A DNA stretch of 64,000 nt from Neodontobutis hainanensis (lineage: Eukaryota; Chordata; Actinopteri; Gobiiformes; Odontobutidae). A program made the position numbers and the translations under genes. This document shows positions 47,416 to 61,347 of the stretch, piece by piece. The notes under the pieces are model-generated. The model saw only the letters and a program-made list of their open reading frames with translations, made no database searches and was not told the DNA's origin. The stretch lies in assembly GCA_024349245.1 (NCBI GenBank), contig JALDNG010000004.1, positions 4,168,501 through 4,232,500 of the forward strand, written 5' to 3'. Numbering within the stretch: the stretch's first letter is position 1; every line of letters starts with the position of its first letter.

Positions 47416-50400
47416 CTGGTGTGGGTCTATTACAGCATGTGGCTGTTCATAACATAACTTCAGTTCGACTACACACTTGTCATTCAGCCATCACTTACAG
47501 TTACTAATGTCTTTGAGTAAGTTATAATCATATTATAACAAAAATCAGTCCCTGAATCACTCTTTAATCAAAAACAAAGCCATGAACAAATCAAATCTAT
47601 ATACAACCAAAAGTAGAGTTTGTCCTGGAGTCTGAGTGTAGCCTTTGACAGATGGTATTGGAAGAAAAATACCAAGAAATCTAGTCAGAAGAAAAATAGA
47701 AAGAAGTAGTGCAGTTTTGATTGCGTTGTGTGCCTAGTGCTGGGTGTGTTTTCTGGTGACCGACTCCAGGGGCGCGCCACTTGGGCCTGCTCCAGGTGGT
47801 AAAAGCATAAGGGGTCCTGGTGGCGGCGATACACCATGCTCTGCCATCTGCTGATGAATCACTCTGTCTGTGCTCTCGTTTGATCTAACTGGGCACAAGA
47901 TTGCGGGCTATCGCAGCGTGTGTTTATGTGTGTATCCCTTCAGCTTTCTATTTTATGAGATGGCAAGTCAGCGGAGACGTAATCAGTGGAAGCTGAAAGC
48001 GTATGTATCTGGAGTCCATCTGTGATACGCCGATGAGAGAGGCAGTGGCAACTCGTTTAATTTAGTGAGGTCGTACCCCGCTAAAATAAAAGTGATGTGT
48101 ATCATCAGTGGCATGTTATCAAAGAATTGCTGTGGGTATAGACATTTCCCAAGTGAGCATTTGAAAGACAGGCTGGAAATATGCTGTGCTAATTTGTTAT
48201 GGTCATGGAAGAAAGTTTAAAAAGCAGGAACACATGACATAGATAGTGCATAACTTAAAATGCATTCAGTCTGGCGGGCATGCACACGGTAATCTCCACA
48301 GTTTTGAGCACGCCTTATAGCTTTATGCATGCTGCCTCCAAGATAGATGCAGCCAACTAACAGCCCTATTCTTTTGTGACAGCCCCCCCCCTCCAGGCCA
48401 GAGCTGACCCAAATCCTGTTTTCTGTTTTTTTTTTTTTTTTGGTTGTGTGCCTTACCCACATTCCCACATTTCAAGGCTGGAGAAAGCAGGCACTCAGCT
48501 CTCTCCAGTCGCAGTGACATTGGTCGCAATGGTTGACTTGCTGTACTTCTGCTGCCCCCTATCCACCAATGAGCATAAAAAATGACAGTGACTATAGAAA
48601 CAAGGTTTTACAACAGGATAGATTTAGCTTTATGATGTAAAAATGTACATTAAAAAGTAGACAGATTTACACCTTGTATAACAGGCTTAATACAACAAAA
48701 ATAAATAAAAAAATAAATTTCAGATTACAAATCATCTGCCTCAAACCATTGACTGGATGGCCTCCTACAATTTTAATTCAATATACAGGTAATAATAACT
48801 AAGCACTTGTAGAGGGTTCAGCACAAGTGACTGGTTTGAAACTGGCTTGTGTTATTCCCCTTTCTCCCCGTTTGCGGTCTCTCTAATGTTGCAATAAATA
48901 CAGGATAATGAGACAAGAAGACATAGTACTTTAAATAAGTCTTGATACCTGTGTACATTTGTTTTTCAGCTGAGTAATCTGTCGTGGTTCAGACATGATT
49001 TCTCTATGTCAGGTGAATGACTTGATAAAGAACTCTAAAATGTAGCCTTTAGCATTTTCTTTTTAAAATACAGTATTCTGCACTGAGCCAAGGAGGTGCA
49101 CATCATTTCCACTGACCTGCCTTGAACTGCTCCTCAGTATTAGAGCTAAACTGAGACATGCTTTGAACTTTCTAATATTATAACTAATCACATATACACA
49201 GAGCACTTTGGTTTGAAACCTTTTTTTTTTACTGACTTGGCACAAGGGTCTCAAAAAGCAACACCAGAAGCTAACCCAGATGTCCTGAACCAGCAGCGAT
49301 AAAAGCTGCAGAGGTAACATTTCCGTTAGTGGTACATCACTCTGTCACTGTCATGGAAACTCAATAGCACCTCTGGCAAGACAAACAGACTGGCTGTACA
49401 TAGAGAATCACATTAGACCAGCGCTTTCACATACACACGGGTAATTTAAGCCTGGTTATGTCTCAGATATTCTCATGTGTCAACTTGGACTTGTATGCCT
49501 TTCAAGAATCATACTCAAATGTATGCTATAAGTCATAATGTGGACTCAAACATATAATTTTATACAGATCAACTGTACTATCTCCATACTGGGAGTCATA
49601 TAGCTCAGCAGTTTTTATGGCTGACTAAACCACAAGGCTCTCTGTCAGTGTGAGATGCCGCCAGCGAGCTGCACACAGCAGAATAAAGCTGTTGGGACAA
49701 TCTGGGGGCTCCATCTTTGTGAGAAACGCCTCTCTCCCTCTGAATTTTTTTGGATAATGAAAGTCTGCCTGGCCTATCTATATTCCAGCCGTTTTGAGTG
49801 AGACGGAACGCACTGATGTTTCTGAGCAGACGGTGAAAAATGGCTCCTGTTTGTAATGCCGTCCCAACAGAGACACGCTGTGGAATACTGATCGGCCCGC
49901 CGGGATGTAAATAACTTTTGTAAAGAGATGGAGGAAAGATAAGAGTGGGTCTGAACAAGTTCACACTCAAATTATTTACTAGTGGCAATTCAAGTTAACC
50001 TGTTCATGAAGATGCTGCTTAATATCTACAAAACTCATAATTATTGACTATATACCTGCTTAAATTCTGTTGATTTTTATCATATTTAACATGCCATACA
50101 TTCAAACTTTCCATTTCATATATTTGTCCAATCAGATGCAGCATTGCTGGGTTAGATATCTGCCTTTATATGTGGCTACTTGCAGTTAGGGTTCTGTAAG
50201 GATGTCTTGTGTTTTCTTAAAGGTGATGTGTCATTTGTAGCAGAGACAAAGTTGTCACAAAGCCATTTGTTATAAATGACAAAGATACTTTTTTATTCTA
50301 TGAAGCATCGAAGAGAGCGGTGGCCTCCAAAAAGCATACATCAGTAAAATTGGACACCACAGATTGTTTGTTAACATGATTTCTTAAATTACCTTGATTT

Positions 50401-53400
50401 ATACTTAGCTACAATTAGTTTAGTGGGCTCCATTCCTTTCCCAAAAGGAGTGTGCTAACTATAATGCATTGCACACACCACTTCAAACATATTTATCATA
50501 TTAAGCGTGGGAGTCATACTTTACCTCTCTAAAGAAGAGTCTAGCAGTGCAAGAACACAAAAATATTCCTCCCTGGTCCCTTAATCCTTACTCCAATAAT
50601 GTATTCAAATTTAATATTGCCTGAGCTAAAAAGCACAATTTACATACTTTCAAAAGACATAGTGGTGTGTTTTATTAAGAGACAGTAGATTAGATAAAAC
50701 ATGAAGTCCATTTATTAAGCACAGACCTCCAGAGTAAACCAATTCTTTATTGGCCTGGCCAGTAGGACTGCTAAGAGCTTGATCTCTGCCTCTGTGTGGG
50801 CTGTATTGAGTAAAGCCAGTGACAGGGAGCAATGGAGACTGGGCTTTTAATCAGACAGGCCACAACCCCAAGAAGAGAGGCTGGTGGAGCATTACATAAA
50901 TAGTTCTGTGTGCATCAGAAATCATTATCAGACAAAACATTAATCTTGTCAGTTTTATTTTTAGTACGAGCTTACATCATCAGAGGCAAAATAGGTTAAT
51001 ACTTCACTATGAAGAGACTGTTTTATGTAAGCAACAGCTGGAAAAAAGTGAACAGCAGCTCAAGGTAAGCTATGCATAGAACAAGTACATTTAACCAGTG
51101 CCTATAGGTGTAAGAAGAGGGACATTACAAAGGATATTTGATACATTTCTAAGATTGTGGAGGCAGAAATACCATGTAACACAATACTGACAATACAGTA
51201 TTTGACACAGTGTACATATAACACAATCGGATACTTTTTCACCTAACGTTTTCAGACAACTTTAGTAATCTATTGTGTATACTTTTTGCAATACTATATA
51301 AGAGTAGCTTAAAAGGGTGAAGGGAAATAGACCCTGCGATCAAAAGAGACAGGCACACACACGCTGGTATGAAGATGCTTTGTAACAATGCAGCTGTGTT
51401 CATCATACAGAGCCCACATAGGAGCCTGCAAGTGCCCCGGGGCTACAGAACACAATTGTTTTGACATTACTGGCAGACAGCTGATAGCACACAGACAAAA
51501 AGATATCAGAGGTGAGGAGCCTCCTGGAGAACCTTTTATTTTATTTGTGAAGTTATAGAAAAAAACTTTACCTTGATTTTTTTCTCTCACACTGTCTGGA
51601 TTCCCTGTCACTCACACCTCAGAGATGAACTAGGTGTGATTCTCTGATGCGTTTACACACTTACAGTACGGACACATGCATTCACACAGCACACATCTCC
51701 CAATGGGGGGGTACTCACAGGTACACAGGTCGAGATGAATCTTCATTAGTGGCAGAAATCACTGAATACTTTATAGCCAATCAATTCGAGACACACGTTC
51801 AATTAGCATGTGCAGTGTTTCCTGTTTAGGGTTGTAGAGCCTTTATACACTTTGACCAGACATGAGTTTGAAAAATCCAGTCCAAATTAAATGCTGGTAA
51901 ACGTTTCCACAAATTCATTAATATGTATGTTGTATGGATCAGTTTGTGTCTGACATAGTCACAATGGAGTTTTGACAAACTCTTATATACATTTTGTTAA
52001 AATATGTAGGTTCATAGAAAATAATACATTGGACAAATGACCCATCCGGGATTTAAACAAGATCTCACACGCTCTTGCAGATGTGCATATTAGCAAACTT
52101 CTACAAACTGTGCTAGCCCCCATCCAACCCAGGCAGTCTGCTGATATGCCTCTGACTGTGTCCTTCACCCATTTGATTCTGATTATTCTGACATAAACAC
52201 TACAGACATTTGCCTTTAGCGCAGCAGCCCATCTCTGCTCTATCACTTAAGCAGAAGCTAATGAAATGTATTTCAATAAAATCCTGAAACAGCTTCAATG
52301 AGCAGCAAAGAGTTTAGTTGGCAACAGCATCAACAAGAAAATATATTCTACCCCACAGCCCATTCTCCTGAATTATGTCTGCATCCGAGTGGATGCACTG
52401 TATTCTGCTACACTTAATGACCTTTCATGATAATTGTGGCCCACTGTCCGTGGGCTTTCAGCCTGGGAGTGGTTATTACGCAACTGGGATGACTACAGCC
52501 AACTATAGGTTAGTTTCAAATGTCAAACATGTCAAAGATAACTGGGCTACATGGGGGTTGTTGCATCTTTCAGGGAAGTATTGTGTATTCAGATACCTGT
52601 TGCCTTCTCAATCACTTTCCAATATGACTGTGAAAAGCATCCTGGGAAAACTGCCAGTTGGTAATTAAAAGATGCTGATTGCAATTACACTCAAGGTTCT
52701 GGTGGTAATCTCACTGTGAATTGGGCTTCCCTGGTCTGTCTCCACGTTCTTTATCATCGTGCAGCTTTTAATTACCTAATATAACTTTCAACGCTTGTAC
52801 AACTTATACCCATGACACTAGAGTGCCTATCCTATTACACAGTATTGTATAACCTTTGACCCTGCTAACCACAGCCTGCACCATGAATAATAATAATAAT
52901 GTCCATATCCATTACTGTGGTATTCTTTATACCTTCATTCCCTACTTATTTAGAACATGTTTTAATTAATAGTTATTGGGGTAATTTAAACATCTAATGT
53001 GTGACTTTTTTCTCTTTTAAATAAAGAAAACAGTTTAATAATCTTATTAGCATAGGCTAATATGAATGATCTGTGAAAAAACAAGACATTCAGACTTTAT
53101 CTAGGCTTTATTACCACTATTTAAATATGAGAATGATCAACCTGTAATGGCAGGCTTTGGCTAATCATATTAGTATTTTGAAGTGGTCTTACTTTTTAAA
53201 ATAAAATAATAAAAGGCAGGTTACAATGTTGTTTCAAAAGGAGCTTTTAAAGCCTAATCTGTCAATGTGTCAAGCAAATGTCTTTATCTTTCATATTTAG
53301 TTGTGGGCAGTTAACAAAATGTTTACTTCTGTAATACATGATACAATCCTTCTGCTCAGACACTAAACATCAACAAAAAAAGACGAGATCATAAAGAATA

Positions 53401-56400
53401 TAAAGTTGAAACTCCTCTAGCAATTCCCTCGAGCAAAAACGTTTGATGTTATGGATACTTTGATAGAGAACGAATGAAAGCCTAACACCAGGACTATTAG
53501 CTTTGATAGTATCTCCTCCTGACAGGTTGACAAGTATGGGTCTTGAACGTTACACCAGTGCCTCAGCCTGACATTGAACTGAGCCTGACCCTGAAAAGAA
53601 ATGCTGACGAGAACATTGCTGAATATTGCTTCCAGTTTTAGGCGTGACCTGATGAAACCTAGCTTTATTCCATCTTTTCTTTGTTGCACTTCCTCACAAG
53701 GTTTTCTGTCTCTCATTAACGAAGAAACTCCCCTCTTTGTCAATCACAGACTGCATCTCACACTCAGGTTTCTCCTCTCACAGCCCAATTAGACCTCATT
53801 TTCAAAATAAAACACTAACAGATAACTTATTTTCTCCACATTTGGTCAGAGAACACTTTGTTCAATGATTGTTTTGAACATTAAAAGTAGCTGTCAGTTT
53901 CTTAAGTGTGAATATTCCTCTGTGGACAAGTGTAAAGGACATTTAAAGTTCTTACATAACATATTACGTACTTTTTGTGAAAAATGTAAAATGCTTGAAC
54001 AGCAGGAGTCATAAATGCCTTGTCGGTTCCACTGCAGTGCTTCAGGACCCTCTCTCAGAGATCAGAGAGCACGTCATTTATCAAGACTTGTTAGAAAAAC
54101 TGTCAGGGGGGCTTTGTTTTTGGGCCATTATGAGGGAGAGAGCTCGCGTCATCAGACCTGCTCTTGACAACAGGGAGACTCCATGACACAGCTTTTTTTA
54201 AAATGTGACCAGTATGCTTTTTTTATGTTATTCAGCTCATAGAACTTTTTAATAAGCGTTGCTGTTGCTTACCTTAATGAATCAGGAAAAAGGGAAAACT
54301 ATGACTCATGTGCAGTTCCCCGAGATACAGACTTCTGTTTTGAACGCTGATTAGTAAGCTCAGCAGACAGCATAGTCTGACCTCTCTATTTTTCCAGCAT
54401 CATTACAGTTGAAAGCATCATTCTCTTCTCCAAATGAGAACAATATGGTACTGCATACAGTGTTTTTCATAATTGAAACTTACAGTGTGACCATGCAGCA
54501 GTAGCTATCAAATCTCAACATGAGGAGGCAAAGCTGCATTTATTCAGACATTGACACTCTCTGCAGGACCATCAGACGGGGACAAATGTAAATTCATGGC
54601 CTGATCTACACAATTTCAAACCTAACTCAAGCTTCCCCTTCCTTTTTTCTTCATGTACTTCAAATGAGATTCATGCATTTCTCAGTAACACTCTGTCACA
54701 TCATTAGAGAATGCTTGTGTGAGGGGCATTACGCAGTTCTGCAGCACAAGCATACGATCTGCATGGCGGGGCAGTTGGGCCGGGCTCTGGGAAGGAGAAG
54801 AGCTAGGGAAAACCTGGCCAAAACATCAAATATGCATGTTTCAATTTCACAAACCAAGCAGAATTGAAATGAAAATATGATTCAGGCGCGGCCATGTTTC
54901 TGCAAAACCTCCTCTATCAGAGAGAGGGCAGAGGATTGGACCATTGCAGCGCAATATCGAAAAAATATTAGCTCCATCTTTGCAGGACTTCCTCTTCACA
55001 GTTTTAGGGTATGCACATGTGACTGGGATGTGCTTGTTGTTTCCTTACCATTGTTGGTATGTGCTAGTGTTGCGAGAAAAAAAAACAAAAAGGTTTGACA
55101 GTGATGGTAACAAACATGAGAAGTCTATAAATATTGATGATTAATGATATAAAAAATGGAAGGAATATAATTTTTTTCTTCTGTTTTGTGAATATAACTT
55201 GTGGTTGTCTTGTGTTTTTTGTGCTTTGTTTTGGTGAATCATATAGTGTTCTGATTTAAATGTTAAAACGGGAAGGCAAAGAAATAGGTCATGTCAGACT
55301 TCAGTCTTCACCCTTTTTCTTTTTTTTTTTCTTTTGACCAAAATAAATAAAAAACAACTAACAATTCAGTGCATTTTTCGATTAACAGGCATACAATATA
55401 CCCTCAGGGTTTAGCATTAACAGAATTAGTAAGTTTAGTTGAAGTTTAGTTAGCTGTGTCTGTATAAAATAATAAAATATTTTTACTTGATGGGGATATG
55501 TACAAAGGACTATTGTACATGTCATTAGTGGAAGGGGAAACTCTCATTAAACTTAAGCAAGCCTAAATGTATCATATTTAGTAATAGAAAAGTATATTAA
55601 CTAACCCAAATAAGTAATGACAATGTTCAGTTGGAACTGGTTCATGACTACATTGTGCTGGCAACCAAATAAAAAATGTTATTATTATTATTGTTATGTG
55701 GAATTGTAAAATATGTATTGAGATTCTAAGAGCGTACATCTCAGATACAACTCTTTAATAGTATCATACATGTCGTACTGCGCTGAAATATGGGGAAAAA
55801 CATCTAAAATTAGACATTAGACCTATTGTCACATTACAAAACATGCAAGTGTGACTCATAAACAGAGAACGCACGTTATTTATAAGTTCCAAAGACTTGA
55901 AGTTTAATAATTTTGTGATAAAAAAATTGCCCTATTGATGTAAAAGAAACAAGATGATTCCAGACTGTGTCCAGAAGCTGTTTAAATATCCCTCCAGATG
56001 AACTGAGAGGATCATTTAGGTTGGAAAAACCTAAAGTCCGCACCAATGTAAAAGTCAGGAGTCTGTACAAGGGGGTAAAAAAAATAAAATAAATTATAAA
56101 CAAAAAGGTAACTGAGTCCTAAATATCATTTTATTTTTATTTATTTTTTCTGTCTCATGTATTTGTAGTGAGTGCAAAATCTCTAAAAGAGAAAAAGGAA
56201 GGAATAAAAAAAAGGTTCAGCCTGATTTTTCTGGTCATATATACAACATTGATTGTGTTAGATTGTACAGTATATAGAAACTGTGAAGTTTTCTTTTCAT
56301 TTTCTTAGATAAAATATTTGATATACAAGTCGATAGACTTAATTATTTGCGATCCAAAATGAACTAAACTAAACTAAGAATTGTCACGTTAGCAAGCGCT

Positions 56401-58080
56401 TGCTGTTGTTGATGACTGTGAAAGGTGTGTGAAGTGCTAAAGTCGGAGATGCAGGTCATATCTCACCTTGCCATTTTAATTTAGCAGCGGAACAGCTTTA
56501 CCAACACTTAATCAGCTCAAGAAGACTGTAAACACATCTCAGGCTGCAATCAGGCTTCACTGGGCTCATCGCTCACAGGTTAGAGGAAAGAATTATGCAT
56601 AATTTTATTTAGAGTTGCTGGGAAATAAAACAGACACAAGCTGTGCTGTATTCAAGGCCACACCAAACAAGTCATGAGCAAAACTATAAAGCAAGACCGA
56701 GATGCAACCAAAACTTTGAGGAACTGAGATCACAGCATTAGATAAGTTTCATTAAATCACTAATTTGACAATGAACAAGTTATTCTATTTTATTCAATTT
56801 TATTCTATAGGTTATTTAAATCGTCTGATGGATTTTAAATTTAAAGTTCTTCACTCTACAATGCTAAGTGAACAGGACAGTAACCTCCACACAACATATA
56901 GCTTTAAGACCCAGCTGGCGGCTTTGCAGAAAGTCGTAAAGTAAATAAAAGTACCATTACAAAAACTGGATTTGTAAAAGCAGCGAGGAAAGCTATTCAC
57001 GTACAACTATTGAAGCAGATTAATCCTGAAGAGAATGCTCAAGAGGACAATATGCAACTCACAACACACTCGGCACAGAACAGTGGATTTTTCATAACCA
57101 CGCAGTTCATATTTGATGAATGTCAGATGTTCTCTGCTCTGATACAGTTCTGCCAGATTTAAAGCCTGCAAACAGCCATTATCTTACAACAATACAGATA
57201 CGAAGGTGGGCTTTAAATATTAAGCCTTGTGTTGATTTATTAAAAGGAATTTCATGTCTTTTACCTTTCTCTGCTGCAGTGTGGTGTGCAACAAACCTCT
57301 TGATTTGTAGTAAATGATGGAGATTTTAAAATTAATCAAATATAAGGGCTTTTTTGCTTGATAGAGTTAACCATTGTGTGTATGTATGGCGGCAAAACCT
57401 AAATAACAAATTGAATGGACAGACAGACCCAAACCAGGACCAGTACATTGAGGAATAAAACTATGGGACTTACAAAGCAGCCTCACTTCAGTGTATTTAA
57501 CTTAACATGTCACACATCATGTCCTATTGGCCCTTTTCACAAAGCCTCATTAGAGCAATTGTGTCGTTCGACAGACTCACCTCAAGAACATTCACGAGTT
57601 ATTGAACATGCTCTGTTAGTGTAGTTGCTCCTGTGCTGTGTGCGAGGCATTCAGGGCACATCCACATGATCTAACTCTCTCTATGCTTTTTGATGAGTCA
57701 CAGGCCAAACCTAAGGCAACAAAGCTGAGGAAAAGGGGAGATGTGATTTGAATTCAACAGCAGTCATGGGGATTTGGAGGGAAAAGGGCAGTTTATTTTA
57801 AGATGCCGCTGCACCACTGGGTAGATTTGTCACAATCTATTTAGACACGCTTCGCTGAAATGAAAAATATGCTTGATTAATGTAAACATGCAGAGATGTG
57901 CGTTTAATGAGATAGAGAGTATAATATTAGAAAAAAGAAAACATGTCTATTCTTCCATTTTCTATGTGCATAAAGAGTTAAGCACTCAACAACCTGTAGG
58001 TTTTGATGAAAACCCTTTAGTCCAGAACAAATTTAGCCAAAGTGGAGCACAATGTTGAAGCACTAGCCTCCCAGGCCACT
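47416..58080. other. Stretch without recognised gene
   Basis: Unique DNA with homopolymer runs at 48383-48391 (C) and 48424-48441 (T). Blocks at 47880-48060, 49640-49910, 52380-52700 and 56400-56580 look like possible conserved non-coding elements. Exon-like candidates at 48457-48477 and 53417-53590 (minus) are discussed in findings. No transposon relic was recognised. Confidence 0.45.
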
Positions 58081-58131
58081 CCGCTGTGCTACTTTTCCGC
58101 TGAAGGAGAAAAAGAAGTAGCTTCACAGCGG
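58081..58131. repeat. GC-rich hairpin-forming inverted repeat
   Basis: CCGCTGTG|CTACTT at 58081-58094 pairs with AAGTAG at 58115-58120 and CACAGCGG at 58124-58131, a 14-bp stem with a 3-base bulge and 20-base loop. Confidence 0.75.
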
Positions 58132-61100
58132 AGTAAGTGGAGCGAGCAGGCGGCTCTGTGGAGGAGAATGATGAGCGCTGGCGTGTCTTTGGCGCCACTA
58201 TCATAGCCTCACTTTGAACCCTGTGTAAAAAGAGTAAAACTGGCACTTTCTCCGTCTGTCGTAATACTCCCGCTCACCACGGAAATGTCTTAATGCTCAG
58301 ATTGTACTACGACTGCTACTATCTGTCAGACTGTACATCGAGAGGTAGTGAACTTAGCCCTTATGGACATTTCGGCTTCTTTGCTACATTATTTCAACAA
58401 CAATTCAAGTTGCACATATAAAGAAGAGAGAATTTGTTTGTTTTTTATTATTCTGCGTCTTTAGGACTATTTGTAATGAAAGTGAATTTCTACAGTCCCA
58501 GCTGCTCCAGTCATAAATCAGAGCCAATGTCACAGAGGGTTATCTCTTATTGAACGAATCCTTGTGGCTTTTAGTTTTAATAGTGCTCCGAGACCACTAT
58601 ATCCAATTCTTCACCTTTACAAGAAGCTGTAAAGTCAAAGCCCAATGAAGTGGCCAATCACATGCACGACAAGAAGCACAGTTTAGACGGAGTGAGAGAA
58701 TATGTTTGGTGGATATAAGAATCAAATTTCAAGTAAAATTTTATTATGTTGCTAAAAGAAATAGTTATTAGATATCTTTCCATTAAATGTTGTGAAGCAA
58801 ATAAACATAAGTGCCAACAGATTCACAGCTTGGATTCTGGAGAAGCCTGAGGAAAGATATGCTTTTCAGGAGTTTTAGGAATTCTTTAGGAAAGCCTATT
58901 TTGTCTTTTTTGTGGCTTGAGTTGTTTATTGTTTATTAATGCCACCCAGAAATGTGGACAATATGCACTGGTTTTAAATCAGACCTTTACTGTTTAAAAT
59001 AGAAGCACACTTCACTGCTTTCACTGATTTCCATCAAGTATTTGATAGACAGATTTGTCCTGTAGTTATCCAAATAGGGCTTTGCAGATATCTATCTCTG
59101 AGATTTGTGAATCGTTTCCGTTTATTTAAAATCAACTATTGAGGATCTAGCATCTTTAGTAAACAATGACATTTCATAGATAATGGAGAGAGCACAACAA
59201 AGTAAATTTATATTAATCTTCAACAGATTTTACTCACTGACTGTCAGTCTGTTGCTGTTTATTATGAGTCACTTTTTAAACATTTCCAAATGGGGCAGCA
59301 TGAAACACTTCCTGTCAGATAAGGATGAACTCAGAGCGCATTCATCAAAATAAGCAAAAGTCCTTGTGACAATAAACTCCACCACTGCACTTTTCCACAA
59401 TCACAAAAATGTCACAGCAGTCAGCAAATTGAGTTGATGCAAAGGCGGCGGGAGATAGCAAAACACGCCGCATATCTGGCTTCACACTGCCGCCTGTTTG
59501 AAGCAGTTTTGTCTCGGCTCACGGTTTATTCATTCATTTCTCCATAATTTGTCCTTATATAATACACGGAATAATTTGAGCCATAAAAAGTGATTAAAAC
59601 ATGCCCAATGAGTGGTCTTTTTGTCTGTGTGGCATTCCTCCTGCAGTGAATTACTGTGGTTAACAAACACATTGAACTCTTTCTACTGCTCTGGCTACTG
59701 CTGGCCCAATCTGTTTGCCTGACATAATTCATACCCTCGGAGAAAAGACAGCAAGAGACAACAAACAGGGAAACAAAGGGATGTTTTAGGTTTTATAAAT
59801 AGCTGGTACAGTAAAAAGTACACACAAAGAAAGATGAGAATAAACAGTGTAAATTAGCCAGTTGGGGCTCCCCACATGCGTGTGTAGTTGTTGTGTTGTT
59901 TCCCCTTCACTGAGCAACGTTTACCCTCTGGATGGCATTGGAAACTGCTGCGGGGCCAGTGCTCCAATACGAGTAATGAAATAAAACGTTAATGTGACAT
60001 TTTTTTTCCTGCGTTCACCCCAGGTCAGTGATCTCCCATGGGCAGCAGCTGGAACTATAGCCAAGCTTCAGACGATCCATCCAGTGAGGAGAAGAGTGTA
60101 CAAAGAGAAAATGGTTCAAACAAGATTGTTAATGCATATTAGTCATCATATGCTGTGAACATTTTTATTAGAACACAGCAAATAATTAATCTTTTAGGAT
60201 TAGTCATTACCATAGATTATTATTTATGTATCTAACCAAGCACTTCCATTATCTCACAATAGAAGTAATCAACAAATACCAGTATTTCTTCTTGTGACTA
60301 TTTATTCATAGAAAGCCCATTTATCCTAAAATGGCTACTGCATCTGTCGTGCTGATTCTTGGACAATCACCCCATCACTTTTGTTTATTTAGACAGAAAT
60401 AGTTTAACATGTCTCGATGTCTTGATTGACAGAGTTTAGTTACACAATTACAAAGTTTATTGCTTATAAAGATGCCACAAGAAAGAAAAGTGTAGTAATC
60501 ATTAAACCGGGCAAACACAGACCTCATCTCCAGAATGTTAGATGTTTATGTTGCAAAGAGTATAAAATATCGTTTGTCAAAGTGGAGAGTGACACGTATA
60601 TTCAATGCTGGAGTGAGGTATACGCCGTTTGTTTTTTTGGCTTTGGTAAAATATATTTTTGAGTGGTACTGGATTGTGTGGTGACACAGTAAAGGGTTTG
60701 AGGGAGCACCATAATCATTAATGCTACTTGTAAAACCTACAATACACTAAATACAATGGAGGCATGAGCCACAGCATCACTCAGAAATGTTGTATTTCCA
60801 AAGTCTATCCATGCAGTGTAAAAACATCCTTAATAAAATTGCTATTTCCATCAGTCTAGGCCTTATACCTTTTAGATTACAATTTACAGTGTCCTGTCCT
60901 ATAAAGCTTCAATGCGTTTAGATAAATAGGAAATAAACGAGAAATAAATGCAAAATGGTGTGTGCATTCATATGAGCTTCACAATATAGACTGCAGGAAT
61001 ATTAACATCATCACATATACAGCCCATCATGTGTTTATAAGCTGTCACTGCTCTATAGGCACTTATGGGAAGATGACCGATTAAACCCCCAACCCCTCAT

Positions 61101-61260
61101 CCCTGAGTCATTCCATCTCTCATCTGGCCACAAGTGATGAAAATACTAATCTAATCAAAAACATACACATCTCACTTCATGGATTACCAGAGCAGAGTGG
61201 GGAAAGGATGGAAATACAGTGAGTCAGATTGGAACTGATCACTTGAAAGCTTTTTGAATG

Positions 61261-61261
<1 letters not shown>
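58132..61261. other. Stretch without recognised gene
   Basis: Unique DNA. Candidate conserved blocks lie at 58490-58600 and 59290-59540. An acceptor-like site followed by an open frame on the plus strand lies near 60024 (see findings). Confidence 0.45.

Positions 61262-61345
<84 letters not shown>
61262..61345 (+). repeat. (TG)42 microsatellite
   Basis: Uninterrupted 84-bp TG run, the longest simple repeat in the window. A 67-codon minus-strand frame through it is only poly(Thr-His). Confidence 0.98.

Positions 61346-61347
<2 letters not shown>

Noticed and set aside
57567..57636. Very strong minus-strand donor TTGAG|gtgagt with acceptor-like cactaacag
   Set aside because: The 32-nt segment has a stop in every frame.
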